Source: JACMLC01 sp963817025
GTDB taxonomy: Bacteria; Acidobacteriota; Blastocatellia; Pyrinomonadales; Pyrinomonadaceae
Length of the DNA stretch: 64,000 nt
Assembly (NCBI GenBank): GCA_963817025.1
Contig: CAWFML010000001.1
Coordinates: 248,001 to 312,000, forward strand
Direction of reading: 5' to 3'
Below the pieces are notes generated by a model. The model worked only from the letters and a program-made list of their open reading frames with translations. It was not told where the DNA came from and ran no database searches. The translations under genes were made by a program, and so were the position numbers. This document shows, one piece after another, positions 1-9,085 of this stretch; the stretch's first letter is position 1, and each line of letters begins with the position of its first letter.

Positions 1-703
1 CGCTCAGAGGGTAAACCACCGGCGTCGCAAACATCCACACTTGCGCGAGCAAGGGCATCGCCACGCCTATGTCACGAAAACGCACCTGCGTCGCAGAGAA
101 GAAGAGCGCCATCGTCGAGGCGAACACGAGCAGCGTCAGGAGAATTGGAATCGCGTATAAAATATTGATGGTTACGGGTACGCGATAGTAAATCATCATC
201 GAGACCAGCACGCCCGACGCCACCAGAAAATCAAAGAGCGCGGCAAAGACATACGTGAGCGGCAAAATCTCGCGCGGGAAATAGACCTTCGTTACCAGCT
301 CTGAATTGCTCACCAGAGAGTTCGTCGCATTCGTTAGAGAAGTAGAAAAACAGATCCACGGCAGCAGTCCCGCAAAGGCAAAGATGGCATAGGGCAGGCC
401 GTCCGTTTGCACTTTCGCCACGACGGAAAAAATCAGTGTATAAATCAGCATCAGCATCAGCGGCTGCAAGACGGCCCATGCGATGCCCAGCACGGACTGC
501 TTGTAGCGCACCTTGATGCGATGCATGCTCAGCGTAAAGAGCAGGTCACGATATTGCGCCAGATCAATCAGACTGCCCAACAGACCGCCGGGCGAGAGCG
601 CGGGCGGGCGCAGCACTCTCCTGCGGCGCGGCTCGCTCTTTCTGCGACCCGTAGAGCTTTCGCCCGTCTCCGGCAATTGAATGTTTGAAGACATATCAGT
701 CAT
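1..703 (-). CDS. ABC-2 type polysaccharide/lipopolysaccharide export permease (3' end outside the window)
   Basis: The minus strand from the ATG at 701-703 is open to the window edge and gives about 234 residues of a Wzm-like inner-membrane permease. A basic, Arg-rich N-terminus is followed by QYRDLLFTLSMHRIKVRYKQ, a typical pre-membrane segment of polysaccharide ABC exporters. Several hydrophobic helices follow, and the visible part stops inside the family motif FRDIGVAMPLLAQVWMFATP. The family exports lipid-linked O-antigen or teichoic-acid-like chains with a separate ATPase, presumably encoded beyond the left edge. The start overlaps the end of the glycosyltransferase gene by 8 bp. A second ATG at 692-694 is an equally possible start. 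The tight coupling places it in the polysaccharide operon. Confidence 0.88.
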   Translation of the reverse strand, partial: MTDMSSNIQLPETGESSTGRRKSEPRRRRVLRPPALSPGGLLGSLIDLAQYRDLLFTLSMHRIKVRYKQSVLGIAWAVLQPLMLMLIYTLIFSVVAKVQTDGLPYAIFAFAGLLPWICFSTSLTNATNSLVSNSELVTKVYFPREILPLTYVFAALFDFLVASGVLVSMMIYYRVPVTINILYAIPILLTLLVFASTMALFFSATQVRFRDIGVAMPLLAQVWMFATPVVYPLS

Positions 704-1742
704 GATGCAACTCAGCCGGATGGCTACGCGCGCGGCGCGACCTGTAAACGCGCAACAGGAGTTGCGGCGCAACCCGCAGCATCAGCAAGACGAGCGGAAG
801 TTTCCACTTCGGATAAAGATTTTGGGCGGTGCGAAACTCGCTTGTGGCAGCCTCAAACTCGCCGCGTATCAGATGCAGCTTGCCATGCTCGATACGCAGG
901 TCAGCCTTGAGCCTCTGAACCACTCCGGCCATCAACTGATGCTCTTCCGGCGTGACATCCAGATGACGTTCGATCTTATCGAAAGCCTCCAACTCTCTTT
1001 CCACTTGCTGAATCGAATCCCCGGACAGGCTATCGGGTCGCACGCGATAGTTGAGCAAGACCTTTTTCTGATAGGCAGCGTGCCCGCCGTGCCTGACCAT
1101 CCGCAGCCAGAGATCGAAATCATGCGCGCGTAGCAGGTCTTCATCAAACATCCCGACATCCATAATCAACTGCCTGCGCGCGACCACGCCCGACGTAATC
1201 ACATTGCAGCGCGCCGTAACAAGGCTCTCGAAAGTGACTTCGCCTTTTGACGGAGCAGTCTTCATGTAGGTGCTGCCAGCGAGCTGCGTCTCGCCGAAGA
1301 TAGTGGCGTTGGCGTAAACGAGATCGCACTTCGGATGGTGCTTGATGAAATCGAGTTGAGAATGAAGAAAGTCAGGCAGCCACCAATCGTCCGCATCGAG
1401 AAAGGCTATGAACTCGCTCCGCGCCACATAAAGCCCTGTGTTGCGCGCAGAGGCCGCGCCGCGATTCTCCTGCTTGAGATAAACGATGTGCGCGCGGTAA
1501 GGCTCAAGCACGCGCTCAAGTTCCGTGGTGTCCGGCGAGCCGTCGTTGATGACAATGATTTCGTAGTCTTTAAAAGTCTGCGCGAGCACGGAATCCAGAG
1601 CCTCCGCGATATAGGGCGCGACGTTGTAGGCAGGAATGATGACGCTGACAGCGGGCGGCACGGCTGTGTGCCGCGTGATGCGTTGCGGCGTTTCGGTTTG
1701 GGCTTCCATCAATTCGGTTTGGGCTTCCATCAACATGCTCAT
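696..1742 (-). CDS. Family 2 glycosyltransferase (GT-A fold)
   Basis: A 348-residue cytoplasmic glycosyltransferase. The nucleotide-sugar-binding start VSVIIPAYN lies at about residues 32-40, the INDGSPD segment at 65-71, and the metal-binding DAD at 116-118 within FLDADDW. The second half has a conserved RAHDFDLWLRM stretch that resembles acceptor-side motifs of the family. No membrane segment is evident. The N-terminus contains an exact tandem 21-bp duplication that repeats seven codons. The start codon overlaps the stop of the next upstream gene by one base, and its own end overlaps the ABC permease start, so the genes are probably translationally coupled. The sugar and linkage cannot be told from sequence. 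Confidence 0.9.
   Translation of the reverse strand: MSMLMEAQTELMEAQTETPQRITRHTAVPPAVSVIIPAYNVAPYIAEALDSVLAQTFKDYEIIVINDGSPDTTELERVLEPYRAHIVYLKQENRGAASARNTGLYVARSEFIAFLDADDWWLPDFLHSQLDFIKHHPKCDLVYANATIFGETQLAGSTYMKTAPSKGEVTFESLVTARCNVITSGVVARRQLIMDVGMFDEDLLRAHDFDLWLRMVRHGGHAAYQKKVLLNYRVRPDSLSGDSIQQVERELEAFDKIERHLDVTPEEHQLMAGVVQRLKADLRIEHGKLHLIRGEFEAATSEFRTAQNLYPKWKLPLVLLMLRVAPQLLLRVYRSRRARSHPAELHHD
1692..1733 (-). repeat. Perfect tandem duplication of 21 bp inside a glycosyltransferase gene
   Basis: The 21-bp unit at 1692-1712 is repeated exactly at 1713-1733. On the minus strand it encodes a doubled MEAQTE-type heptapeptide near the N-terminus, before the GT-A fold begins. The unit is a multiple of three, so the frame is kept. 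Confidence 0.9.
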
Positions 1743-2959
1743 CAGTCTCTCCCGTGCGACGCCGGAGCCGCCTGAGCCGTAGAGGCAGGATTATTGACAG
1801 GCTCGCGTATCGGCTCCCAGCGCGCGTAACGCTCGCCGCGCAGAAATTTGTAGAAGGCAATCATCGAAGCCGCATTCGCCAGCACGAAATAGTGCGGCAG
1901 CGCGAGCAAGCGCAGACGCTTTGACCCTGCGCGCTCAAGCAGCCAGCCAAATGCAGCCATCACATAAAAAAGCAGTTGCAACGCAAAAGCCGCTGCATAG
2001 AACCATGAGCGCGGCGCGAGGATGGCTGAAGTGATGAGCGTCGCCAGCAGAAAAACCGGCACGAGATAGCGCAGGACTTTATGAGAGAAAAGCTGTACTG
2101 CATAAAACCCGCTGCGAAAGGGGTTCATCATCGCGCGATGCCGCCAGAGGTCTGTGTAGGTCTGCGTAATGACGCGCACGCGCATGCGAAGCTCTTTGTC
2201 CGTGCGCCGGTTCGTCTCTTCAGTGCAGACCGCATCCGGCTCGTAGACGGAGCGCAAGCCCTGCTCCATCATCTTCGTCGCAATCAAAAAGTCGCTGCAC
2301 GCTTCGTTATACATCGGCACATAGGCCGCGCGGCGCACGGCATAGAGACAGCCAGACGCGCCGATCAGCGAGCAGGCGCGGCTCTCATGCTTTTTGAGAA
2401 ATGTTTCGTAGTTCCAGTAAGAACGCGCGCCATGCCCGACGCTCGTCTGCGCCGGGTCAACATAGACCAATCTTCCGGCGACGCATCCGACAGAAGCGTC
2501 CGCAAAATCCGGCATCATCACGCGCAGCACATCCGGCTGGTAAAGCGTCGTCGCGTCGGAGAAAAGAATAATCTCGCCGCGCGCCAGTTCCACGGCAGCA
2601 TTCTGCGCTGCGGTCTTGCCGAGCCGCTCACGCTGACGATGCAGGCGCACGCCCTCAGAGGCGAACTCGCGCGCGATGGCATCCGTCGCGTCCGTCGAGC
2701 AATCCGAAGCCACAATCACTTCCAGTGTGTCCGCAGGGTAATCGAGCGCGAGCGTGTTCAAGAGCTTTTCGCGCAGGTCGCGCTCTTCGTTATAGGCTGT
2801 GATGATGACGCTGACCACCGGCTCGTAAGCCGAGCGCGCGACGTTGAGAGAGCGCAAACTGCTGACCAGCAGCACGAGCAGCGGATAACCCGCATAGGTA
2901 TAGCCGAGCGCGAACACGCTCGCCCAGAAAATTATCGCTGCCGCTAATCCGTAGCTCAT
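1742..2959 (-). CDS. Membrane-associated family 2 glycosyltransferase
   Basis: A 405-residue processive-type family 2 glycosyltransferase. An N-terminal hydrophobic helix (about residues 5-35) precedes the GT-A domain, with VVSVIITAYNEE at 48-59, SDCSTD at 85-90 and the metal-site FSDATT around 133-138. A DFLIATKMMEQG segment and a basic RVITQTYTDLWRHR stretch occupy the positions of the acceptor-site acid and the QxxRW-like motif. Two to three C-terminal membrane helices follow. This arrangement is typical of enzymes that add sugars to lipid-linked intermediates at the inner face of the membrane. It overlaps the upstream ligase gene by 4 bp, so the cluster is co-transcribed. Confidence 0.9.
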   Translation of the reverse strand: MSYGLAAAIIFWASVFALGYTYAGYPLLVLLVSSLRSLNVARSAYEPVVSVIITAYNEERDLREKLLNTLALDYPADTLEVIVASDCSTDATDAIAREFASEGVRLHRQRERLGKTAAQNAAVELARGEIILFSDATTLYQPDVLRVMMPDFADASVGCVAGRLVYVDPAQTSVGHGARSYWNYETFLKKHESRACSLIGASGCLYAVRRAAYVPMYNEACSDFLIATKMMEQGLRSVYEPDAVCTEETNRRTDKELRMRVRVITQTYTDLWRHRAMMNPFRSGFYAVQLFSHKVLRYLVPVFLLATLITSAILAPRSWFYAAAFALQLLFYVMAAFGWLLERAGSKRLRLLALPHYFVLANAASMIAFYKFLRGERYARWEPIREPVNNPASTAQAAPASHGRD

Positions 2960-4533
2960 CCTGCTGCCCGCTCCATTTTCACGCCGAGGCCGCTGGCCGC
3001 AGACGCCCCTTTGCTGTCCTTCGCTTTATCGCTTGCCGCCTGCTCGTCCAGTGTCATCTCCGCGCCATGCTCGAATTCGTAGATGCGGCGCAGGCCGACG
3101 GCGTAGGCGACCAGATAATAAACGTACCATTGATAGGCGACGGAGCCGAAGAAGCTGCCAACCATATAAGCCACAAGGCTCGCCTGAATCCCGACCGCCA
3201 GATAATAGAAACGCGACTGGCGACGCGTCTCGAAAGTCTCTTTCTCGATCTGCCATAAACGCTTGAGCGGCGTGACGATAAAAAGCGTATAGAAGGCAAG
3301 CGCGGCCATGCCCAGTTCCGCAGCCACCTCCGTGTAAGCATTGTGGCTGACGTGCTCCCTGATGGAAACGATATGAAAGTTTCCCATCCCGACGCCGGTC
3401 AGCGGATTTCTGAGAGCGACGATGATAGAGCGTATCAGTAGTTCGCGCCGCGCGCTCGAAGAGCCGACCGCGTCCAGATTGGAATCGAACAGGGACAGCA
3501 GTCGCAGGCCGTAGTTTCCCGGCGCAAGAGCGATAAACGTCGCCACAACGATGATGCTCAGCACCATCACTGTGAGCCTTTTTCCCCTGCCGAACTTCCA
3601 CGCCAGCACGGCCCCTGAAAACAACAATCCCAGAAAACCGCCGCGCGAAAAAGTGACCACAGTGCCTGAGACCATCAGCACGGCAAACGTTGCGTACATC
3701 ATCTTGACGGCGATGTTGCGCGCCATCATCATCAGCGCGACCGCGAGCGGAATCATCGTCACCAGATGAAGCGCGAGGTCATTCGGATTGCCGAACATGC
3801 CGCCCAAGTTTCCTTCTACGCGATAACCCTCGACCGTGAAATTCCCCGCGCGATAGTTATCCAGAGCGTTCAAACTGAGCAGGCAGCCGACTCCCACCGA
3901 AATCCAGATCAAGCCCTTGAGCCGCGCTTCAGTCCGCAGGACATTTATCATCACGATAAACATGATGACGGCCTTCAGAAACGACTCGTTGAAAGTGGCC
4001 CACGCTTCCCCCGGCGCAAGCGCAAAGGGAATCGAGAGCAGGGCCGCCGCCGCGAGCAGCAGCAGCAGATTGACTTCGCGCGGGCGCGCCGTCAGGTTGC
4101 CTTCGAGAGAAACCTGTGTCGGGACGAAAATGGCGAGCGTCAGGAGCGCCGCGACCAACGCCATCGAGGAAAATCCTGAGAGCGCGGGAAACAGTTCGTA
4201 TGGACGAAAATAGAGAATGAAAGTGAAGAGAAAGATGCCTGCGTAGCTAAAAGTGTGGCCGCGCCGTGCAATCCAGCTATCGCTCTTTCCGGTGCGCGCG
4301 GCGCGCGGCGCAGCCTGTCGCTGGCGCACAGGTGGACGAGTTTCAGTTAAATCTTTAGCAGCCTTTCCGCCGACTGTTTCTCCGTCAAAGTCTCCTTTGA
4401 TGACTTCAAAGCGCGGCGCGGGAAATTCGAGCGCGGGCGGCGCGGCAAATTCTTCTTCCTGTGCGCGCGACGGTGCATGCCCGCGTCGCACCACAGGTTC
4501 GTAATCTACTGGCTGTTGATTCCGATATGACAT
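2956..4533 (-). CDS. O-antigen ligase/polymerase family membrane protein
   Basis: A 525-residue multi-spanning protein with about ten to twelve hydrophobic segments between residues 90 and 480. It shows the family signatures GNPNDLALHLVTMIPLA and FSRGGFLGLLFSG and a large loop with HNAYTEVAAELG before the last helices. In Wzy and WaaL proteins such loops carry the periplasmic active-site residues. A soluble acidic and basic N-terminal tail of about 95 residues is longer than usual. It would polymerise or ligate undecaprenyl-linked glycans in the periplasm. It overlaps the next gene by 4 bp and starts the run down to the ABC permease. Polymerase and ligase cannot be told apart here. Confidence 0.85.
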   Translation of the reverse strand: MSYRNQQPVDYEPVVRRGHAPSRAQEEEFAAPPALEFPAPRFEVIKGDFDGETVGGKAAKDLTETRPPVRQRQAAPRAARTGKSDSWIARRGHTFSYAGIFLFTFILYFRPYELFPALSGFSSMALVAALLTLAIFVPTQVSLEGNLTARPREVNLLLLLAAAALLSIPFALAPGEAWATFNESFLKAVIMFIVMINVLRTEARLKGLIWISVGVGCLLSLNALDNYRAGNFTVEGYRVEGNLGGMFGNPNDLALHLVTMIPLAVALMMMARNIAVKMMYATFAVLMVSGTVVTFSRGGFLGLLFSGAVLAWKFGRGKRLTVMVLSIIVVATFIALAPGNYGLRLLSLFDSNLDAVGSSSARRELLIRSIIVALRNPLTGVGMGNFHIVSIREHVSHNAYTEVAAELGMAALAFYTLFIVTPLKRLWQIEKETFETRRQSRFYYLAVGIQASLVAYMVGSFFGSVAYQWYVYYLVAYAVGLRRIYEFEHGAEMTLDEQAASDKAKDSKGASAASGLGVKMERAAG

Positions 4534-4869
4534 CCGGCACTCTCGGAATGATCGTCGCTTCGTTCAGTCGGCGGCTGCCGCCTTGAGCGGCAGAATCCGG
4601 CAACTCGAAACTCCGCGCGCGTCCGGGGCAATCAAGAGGCGCAAGCGGTTCGCCTTTGCCTTCTCGAAAAGACACGAAGACAAAAACAGCGGAAGCATCC
4701 CATGTCACTGTAGGCAAGTGGCAGGATGCGCGTCAAGAGACGGAAGTTAAGAGTCAGGAGCCGGGAGTCAAGAGTCCGAAGTCTAACCGGAAAGAGATAA
4801 CATCTATCTGCTCTTCAGATTACAGTTTTTATCTTCGTCCCTTGACTCTTGACTCCCGGCTCCCGACTT
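4534..4869. other. Intergenic stretch with a long fold-back repeat
   Basis: This 336-bp gap lies between the HTH protein gene (stop at 4870) and the O-antigen ligase gene (start at 4533). No convincing gene is present. Its right half is taken up by the fold-back listed separately. The left half is ordinary GC-rich sequence with no clear promoter. Confidence 0.6.
4752..4868. repeat. Post-stop fold-back repeat, heptamer-built (25-bp arms, 24/25 match)
   Basis: The arms at 4752-4776 and 4844-4868 are complementary at 24 of 25 positions, with a 67-base loop. The right arm reads as successive heptamers (cttgact, cttgact, cccggct, cccgact). On the minus strand the structure begins within two bases of the stop codon of the HTH protein gene. 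Confidence 0.85.
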
Positions 4870-6024
4870 TTAAACCGCCACGCTCTCCGGGTCGCCGACG
4901 ATGACGCGGACGCGCTCGCGCAACGCCATCTCAAAGCGGCGCGCTTCTTCGATTTCGGAGAAGGCTAGAGCGCGCAGTTCCGCCTCGATGCGGCGACGAT
5001 AATCTGAGACCAGCGAGTCGGAGACTCCTAAAGTCGCAGCGACTTCGAGTTGTGTCCCATGTTCCTGACTGAGATAACAATGCCAGAGCACGCCGAGCAT
5101 GCGGTTATACTGCTTGGCTTTGCCGCGCACGGAGGTCTGCAAGCCTTTGAGAAAACGGTCAACGAATCCGGCTGCTTCCTGCTCTGACTCGCGCCTGAGC
5201 AATCCCTCTTCCGGGGTGTCGCATTCATCCACAGGCTCAAAACGCTGGCCGTTCTCGTCGCCGTCATCCCCGCTCGTCAAAGGCACCAGATAAATATCCA
5301 TCACCGGCAGGCGCGACATGACGAGGCTTCTGAGCGTGCGTACGTCAACCGGCGCATCCGCTGCTTCAAGAACGGAGATGATTAAATCTTCGAGGTCTGA
5401 ATTGCTGATGACAATCTGCGAGTCGCCCGTACAGCCGACAAGACGCGTATCGCGCTGGCGCACGGAGATCATCTGCACGCGCTGTTCGAGGTCTGGCATC
5501 TGGCGTCCGGCTTTATGATCGGCCCATTCGCTGAGGCCGTAGACGCGGTCTGCCAGGCGGCGATGCGGCTCGTCGTCTATGCCGGAGGTGTCAAAGCGGC
5601 GAAAGTTGGCGCTCGATTGAATGAGGGTCGAGATGCGGCGCGCGAGACGATAGGATTCCGGATGACGTTTGCGAAGCTCTGCCGTCAAAAGGTTCGTCAG
5701 CTCGATCTGCCCGATCTCGCATTCGATCTCCGAGTCGGTCATCTCCGTGTCCAGATAATGCTGGAAGCGACCCTTGCTTAAAAGCTGCACAAACAGCTCC
5801 TGCGTCAGGTCTGTATAGGCGTTATGCGCTCCCTCTTCGACTAAGAGACCCGCGCTTTTCGAGGCGCGGACGAGAGGATGGTGTGAGACCAGACGATGCA
5901 GTTCCGTCCACAGACGACTGACATCCGAGCAGCGCAAGCTTTCCACCCAGTGGTTACCACGCGTCGCACGCTCGGTCTCACGACGCCTGAGCGAACGCGG
6001 CTGCTCTTTGATAGCGCTCATCAT
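4870..6024 (-). CDS. Sigma-factor-like helix-turn-helix protein of unknown function
   Basis: About 384 residues, with no close family recognised. The protein is charged and soluble. Its last 80 residues contain a helix-turn-helix resembling sigma-70 region 4, LEVAATLGVSDSLVSDYRRR, preceded by WHCYLSQEHGTQ. An acidic linker (DDGDENG and DECDTPEEG) lies in the middle. The start is taken at the ATG at 6022-6024 because a GAAAGG ribosome-binding site lies just upstream. A GTG at 6058-6060 would add 12 residues. It stands alone between two long gaps. The DNA-binding role is inferred from the C-terminal motif only. A link to the small zinc-finger protein encoded divergently at 6761 is possible. Confidence 0.65.
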   Translation of the reverse strand: MMSAIKEQPRSLRRRETERATRGNHWVESLRCSDVSRLWTELHRLVSHHPLVRASKSAGLLVEEGAHNAYTDLTQELFVQLLSKGRFQHYLDTEMTDSEIECEIGQIELTNLLTAELRKRHPESYRLARRISTLIQSSANFRRFDTSGIDDEPHRRLADRVYGLSEWADHKAGRQMPDLEQRVQMISVRQRDTRLVGCTGDSQIVISNSDLEDLIISVLEAADAPVDVRTLRSLVMSRLPVMDIYLVPLTSGDDGDENGQRFEPVDECDTPEEGLLRRESEQEAAGFVDRFLKGLQTSVRGKAKQYNRMLGVLWHCYLSQEHGTQLEVAATLGVSDSLVSDYRRRIEAELRALAFSEIEEARRFEMALRERVRVIVGDPESVAV

Positions 6025-6760
6025 GGAACCTTTCGGATTGTTATGGCTAGTAGATTTCACAATCTTGAATATTTACTGCATCTCGCCCGTGCCGCTGCAA
6101 GCCTCTTCTATCGGTCAAGCCGTCAGCACATTGGTCGGTCGGCACATTCTTTGAAAGATTGGTAAGACTCTGGTGCGTTCTCAAAACTTCGGCAGGCGTT
6201 ATTTGTGAGACCGGTGGAAAGGGCATGTCCTCTTTGTAAGGGGAGTAAAGTGTCAAAGGCTTGCCCGGCACGGGCCTTTACTGCGGCTCGTCTCTCTAAT
6301 CCGGGGCAGCCTTAGCCTCAGAGCGTCCTGCTAAGCTTTACATCTGCCAACCCTGTCTTTTTAGTCCGCGCCTGAAGATGACCGCAAAAGGGGAACGGGC
6401 GCGGCCAACCTGGAAAGGGTCAAGGAGCGTCTGGCCTCCTTGATTGACAAAAAAGATGTTATCAGCAAACCGAAAAATGAGCAACATCTTTTTACACTTG
6501 GGGCTAAATATTGAAATACCTTAGATAAAAATCTTTTCGGGAGGGTCAAACTTGTGGAAGAGTGGGCCTATTGGCTATTTATTTTCGTTGAACAACCGAA
6601 GCGCCGACTAGAGGGAGTTCAGTTGCGGCTCAGGTAATCTTGCTCTTGCCCCTAGACCTCGCCCCCCTGTTAGACTGTGGCGCTGCCGATCTTAATTTTG
6701 TGTGAGCCGTGATTGTCCCGAACAGAAGCTGACAGGTAGGCGAAGCTTGAAGGGGAATAT
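6025..6760. other. Long divergent intergenic region (about 735 bp)
   Basis: This gap separates the divergent HTH protein gene and the zinc-finger protein gene. Short reading frames on both strands have no recognisable protein features and were not called. It contains one good hairpin (6450-6493) and AT-rich patches around 6495-6540 that could hold promoters, but no clear minus-35/minus-10 pair stands out. A small RNA or a decayed gene cannot be excluded. Confidence 0.5.
6450..6493. terminator. Hairpin with A- and T-rich flanks, possible bidirectional terminator
   Basis: Eleven-base perfect arms (AAAAAGATGTT at 6450-6460 and AACATCTTTTT at 6483-6493) enclose a 22-base loop. The arms end in A and T runs, as bidirectional intrinsic terminators do. 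It lies in the gap between two divergent genes, so it terminates neither of them in an obvious way. It may mark the end of an unrecognised transcript. Confidence 0.45.
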
Positions 6761-7084
6761 ATGAGAACCAATAACTTGACCTCCTTTTGCAAACAGGCAA
6801 GCTGCCCTTCTGCGGAAACACTGCTTTCCTACAGCGCGCACAGGCTGCTATCCGGGCGCACGGCGCGGGTCGCAAAACATCTGGCAGGCTGCGATTTCTG
6901 CTGTGCGGAACTGCAACTGCTCGCGGAATTTCCACAGGTGGACGAAGGTGAAACGCAAACAGCGGAGATTCCTCTTCCCTTGCGCCGCCTCGCCGAAGAG
7001 ATTCTCGCAGGCAGCCTGCTGACCGCAGAGACCTTCGCCGGAATGGCTTACGAGAAAGAGCGTCTGACGCTGACGGACGCCTAG
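6761..7084 (+). CDS. Small zinc-finger protein (zf-HC2/anti-sigma-like)
   Basis: A 107-residue protein preceded by an AGGGGAATAT ribosome-binding region. Residues 35-50 contain a His-x3-Cys-x2-Cys arrangement (H40, C44, C47) in KHLAGCDFCCAEL, as in the zinc-binding anti-sigma domain. Earlier cysteines at 10 and 15 could add ligands. No membrane segment is present, so it would be a cytosolic anti-sigma or regulator, unlike membrane-anchored relatives. It is divergent from the sigma-like HTH gene and convergent with the acyl-CoA synthetase gene. An anti-sigma role is inferred from the motif only. Confidence 0.65.
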   Translation: MRTNNLTSFCKQASCPSAETLLSYSAHRLLSGRTARVAKHLAGCDFCCAELQLLAEFPQVDEGETQTAEIPLPLRRLAEEILAGSLLTAETFAGMAYEKERLTLTDA

Positions 7085-7209
7085 AGCGCTTTACGCGCCA
7101 GCAACTTCATCAAACTTTCCCACGACGCCCCGCCACGACGCCTTAGATACTTCTACACTCTCGAATAGCTCCTATTTTTAGTTAAGCGCGTTCAAGATGA
7201 TGAAGCTCT

Positions 7210-9042
7210 TTAACCGTTCTCGCCATACAACTCATCTATCTCGGCGCGGTATTTTTCGTCCACGACGCGGCGTTTTACTTTGAGCGTCGGCGTCAATTCG
7301 CCGCTGTCAATGGTGAATTCTTCGTGCAAGAGTGCGATGCGGCGGACGCGTTCATAATCGTGCAGCTCTTTTGTCAAAGCCGCCACGTCGCGCTGCACGA
7401 GCTTGATGGCCGCCGGGTGTGCGCTCAGCTCGCGGTGCGATTTCGGCGCGCTGTCTTCAGCCTCCGAGACGGCGGACTTCAAGGCTTCCCAATCGGGGAC
7501 GATGAGAGCCGCAGGCTGCTTGCGTCCCGCGCCGATGACGACCACCTGATTGACGAACTCGCTTTGCTTAATCAGGCTCTCGACCATTTGCGGCGCGACA
7601 TACTTGCCGTTGGAAAGTTTGAACAAATCTTTCTTGCGATCAGTGATATAGAGATGCCCGCCCTCGTCCATGCGCCCCACGTCGCCGGTATGGAACCAGC
7701 CATCCTTCATCACATCGGCAGTCGCCTCCGGGTGATTGTAATAACCGCGCATGACGTTTGGCCCACGCACCAGAATCTCCCCATCGCCTGCAATCTTCAC
7801 CTCAAGGCCGGGGAAAGGCAGGCCCACTGAACCGACTCGATTGTCTTCGGGACGATTGGCAGAGACGATGCAGGTCTCCGTCATGCCGTAGCCTTGCAGG
7901 ATAGGAATGCCCGCCGCCAGAAAAGCGTAAGAGAGCGCGGGAGAAAGTGAAGCTCCGCCCGAGACGAAAAAGCGCAGGCGGCCTCCGATGCCGTCGCGCC
8001 ATTTGGAAAAGACGAGCCGGTTGGCAATCATCTGTTGAATCTCAAGGAGCGGCGGCACGCGCTCGCGCCTGTCTTTCGCTTCGGCATACTTCTGGCCCAC
8101 TTCCATCGCCCACGAAAAAAGCTTTGTCTTCCACCCGCCCGCGCTCATCCCCTTCTTGACTATCTTGTGATAGACCTTCTCGAAGAGGCGCGGCACGGCG
8201 GTCATAATTGTGGGCTGCACTTCCTTCAAATGCTCTCCCACCTGATCGAAAGAGGCCGAGTAATAAACAGAGACGCCGTTGCAGCAGAAGACATAAAAGA
8301 CCGTGCGCTCGAAGATATGCGAGAGCGGCAGCACGGAGAGCGCGACATCTTGATGGAGGATTGGCAGGACGCTCGAAATCGAAAGGACGTTGGAGACGAA
8401 GTTGTCATGCGTCAGCATCACGCCCTTTGGCTCGCCCGTCGTCCCAGAAGTGTAAATGATTGTCGCAAGGTCATCGTGGCGAACTTCAGCCAGCAGATTT
8501 TTGAATCTCTCTCTGTCCTCAAGATCAAGCTCTGCGCCGCGCCGCTCAAGCTCTTCGAGCGACATCGCCTGCTCGATGTCCGGCGCGGCGTCCGTGTCAA
8601 AGAAGATTAGATTCTCAAGCTGCTCGACGCCTTCGATGCCCGGCAGCGCGTGCTTGAAGACTTTGCGCCCGGAGACAAAGAGCGCACGCGCGCCCGAATC
8701 TTCTAAGATGTAGCGCACCTGATCCACCGCCTGCGTCGTGTAGATTGGAACATTGACGGCGCGCAAGGCAAGGATAGCCAAATCCGTAATAGACCATTCG
8801 GGACGATTTTCCGAGAGGATAGCCACGCGGTCTCCGGCCCGTATGCCAAGCTCTGCGAGGCCGAGCGCGATGCGGCGCACGCGCTCGATAAAGGTTCCGG
8901 CGGCGATATGCAGCCACTCGCCGTCCTGTCTTTTATTGAGCGCATCCGCTTTGTTAAAGCTGCGAATCGCCTCAAGGCACAGGGCCGGAAGCGTCGTCGG
9001 CTGTGACCCGTTCGGATGTTCGGAGATCAAGGCAGAAACCAT
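7210..9042 (-). CDS. Long-chain acyl-CoA synthetase (AMP-forming)
   Basis: A 610-residue adenylate-forming enzyme of the FadD15/ACSL type. It activates long-chain fatty acids to acyl-CoA through an acyl-adenylate. The P-loop-like motif TIIYTSGTTGEPKGVML is at about 194-210. The A5 region QGYGMTET and the hinge region YITDRKKDLFKLSNGKYVAP are present, and the C-terminal lysine-bearing lid follows (PTLKVKRRVV). Length and motif order are complete. The thioesterase gene lies directly upstream on the same strand, 24 bases away, suggesting a shared transcript and a joint role in acyl-CoA turnover. Chain length and physiological substrate cannot be read from sequence. Confidence 0.95.
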   Translation of the reverse strand: MVSALISEHPNGSQPTTLPALCLEAIRSFNKADALNKRQDGEWLHIAAGTFIERVRRIALGLAELGIRAGDRVAILSENRPEWSITDLAILALRAVNVPIYTTQAVDQVRYILEDSGARALFVSGRKVFKHALPGIEGVEQLENLIFFDTDAAPDIEQAMSLEELERRGAELDLEDRERFKNLLAEVRHDDLATIIYTSGTTGEPKGVMLTHDNFVSNVLSISSVLPILHQDVALSVLPLSHIFERTVFYVFCCNGVSVYYSASFDQVGEHLKEVQPTIMTAVPRLFEKVYHKIVKKGMSAGGWKTKLFSWAMEVGQKYAEAKDRRERVPPLLEIQQMIANRLVFSKWRDGIGGRLRFFVSGGASLSPALSYAFLAAGIPILQGYGMTETCIVSANRPEDNRVGSVGLPFPGLEVKIAGDGEILVRGPNVMRGYYNHPEATADVMKDGWFHTGDVGRMDEGGHLYITDRKKDLFKLSNGKYVAPQMVESLIKQSEFVNQVVVIGAGRKQPAALIVPDWEALKSAVSEAEDSAPKSHRELSAHPAAIKLVQRDVAALTKELHDYERVRRIALLHEEFTIDSGELTPTLKVKRRVVDEKYRAEIDELYGENG

Positions 9043-9053
9043 TTTTCTTATTT

Positions 9054-9085
9054 TGCCTTTTTACTTTTAACTTTTTATTTCTTCG
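9054..9085. repeat. Heptamer-patterned low-complexity tract overlapping a stop codon
   Basis: The plus strand reads as degenerate heptamers (ttttgcc, tttttac, ttttaac, tttttat). On the minus strand the tract spans the stop codon of the thioesterase gene and supplies its last codons. No opposite arm is present, so it looks like half of one of the post-stop fold-backs. Confidence 0.6.

Noticed and set aside
6047..6271. A 74-codon minus-strand frame upstream of the HTH gene
   Set aside because: It overlaps the likely control region and shows no protein-like features.
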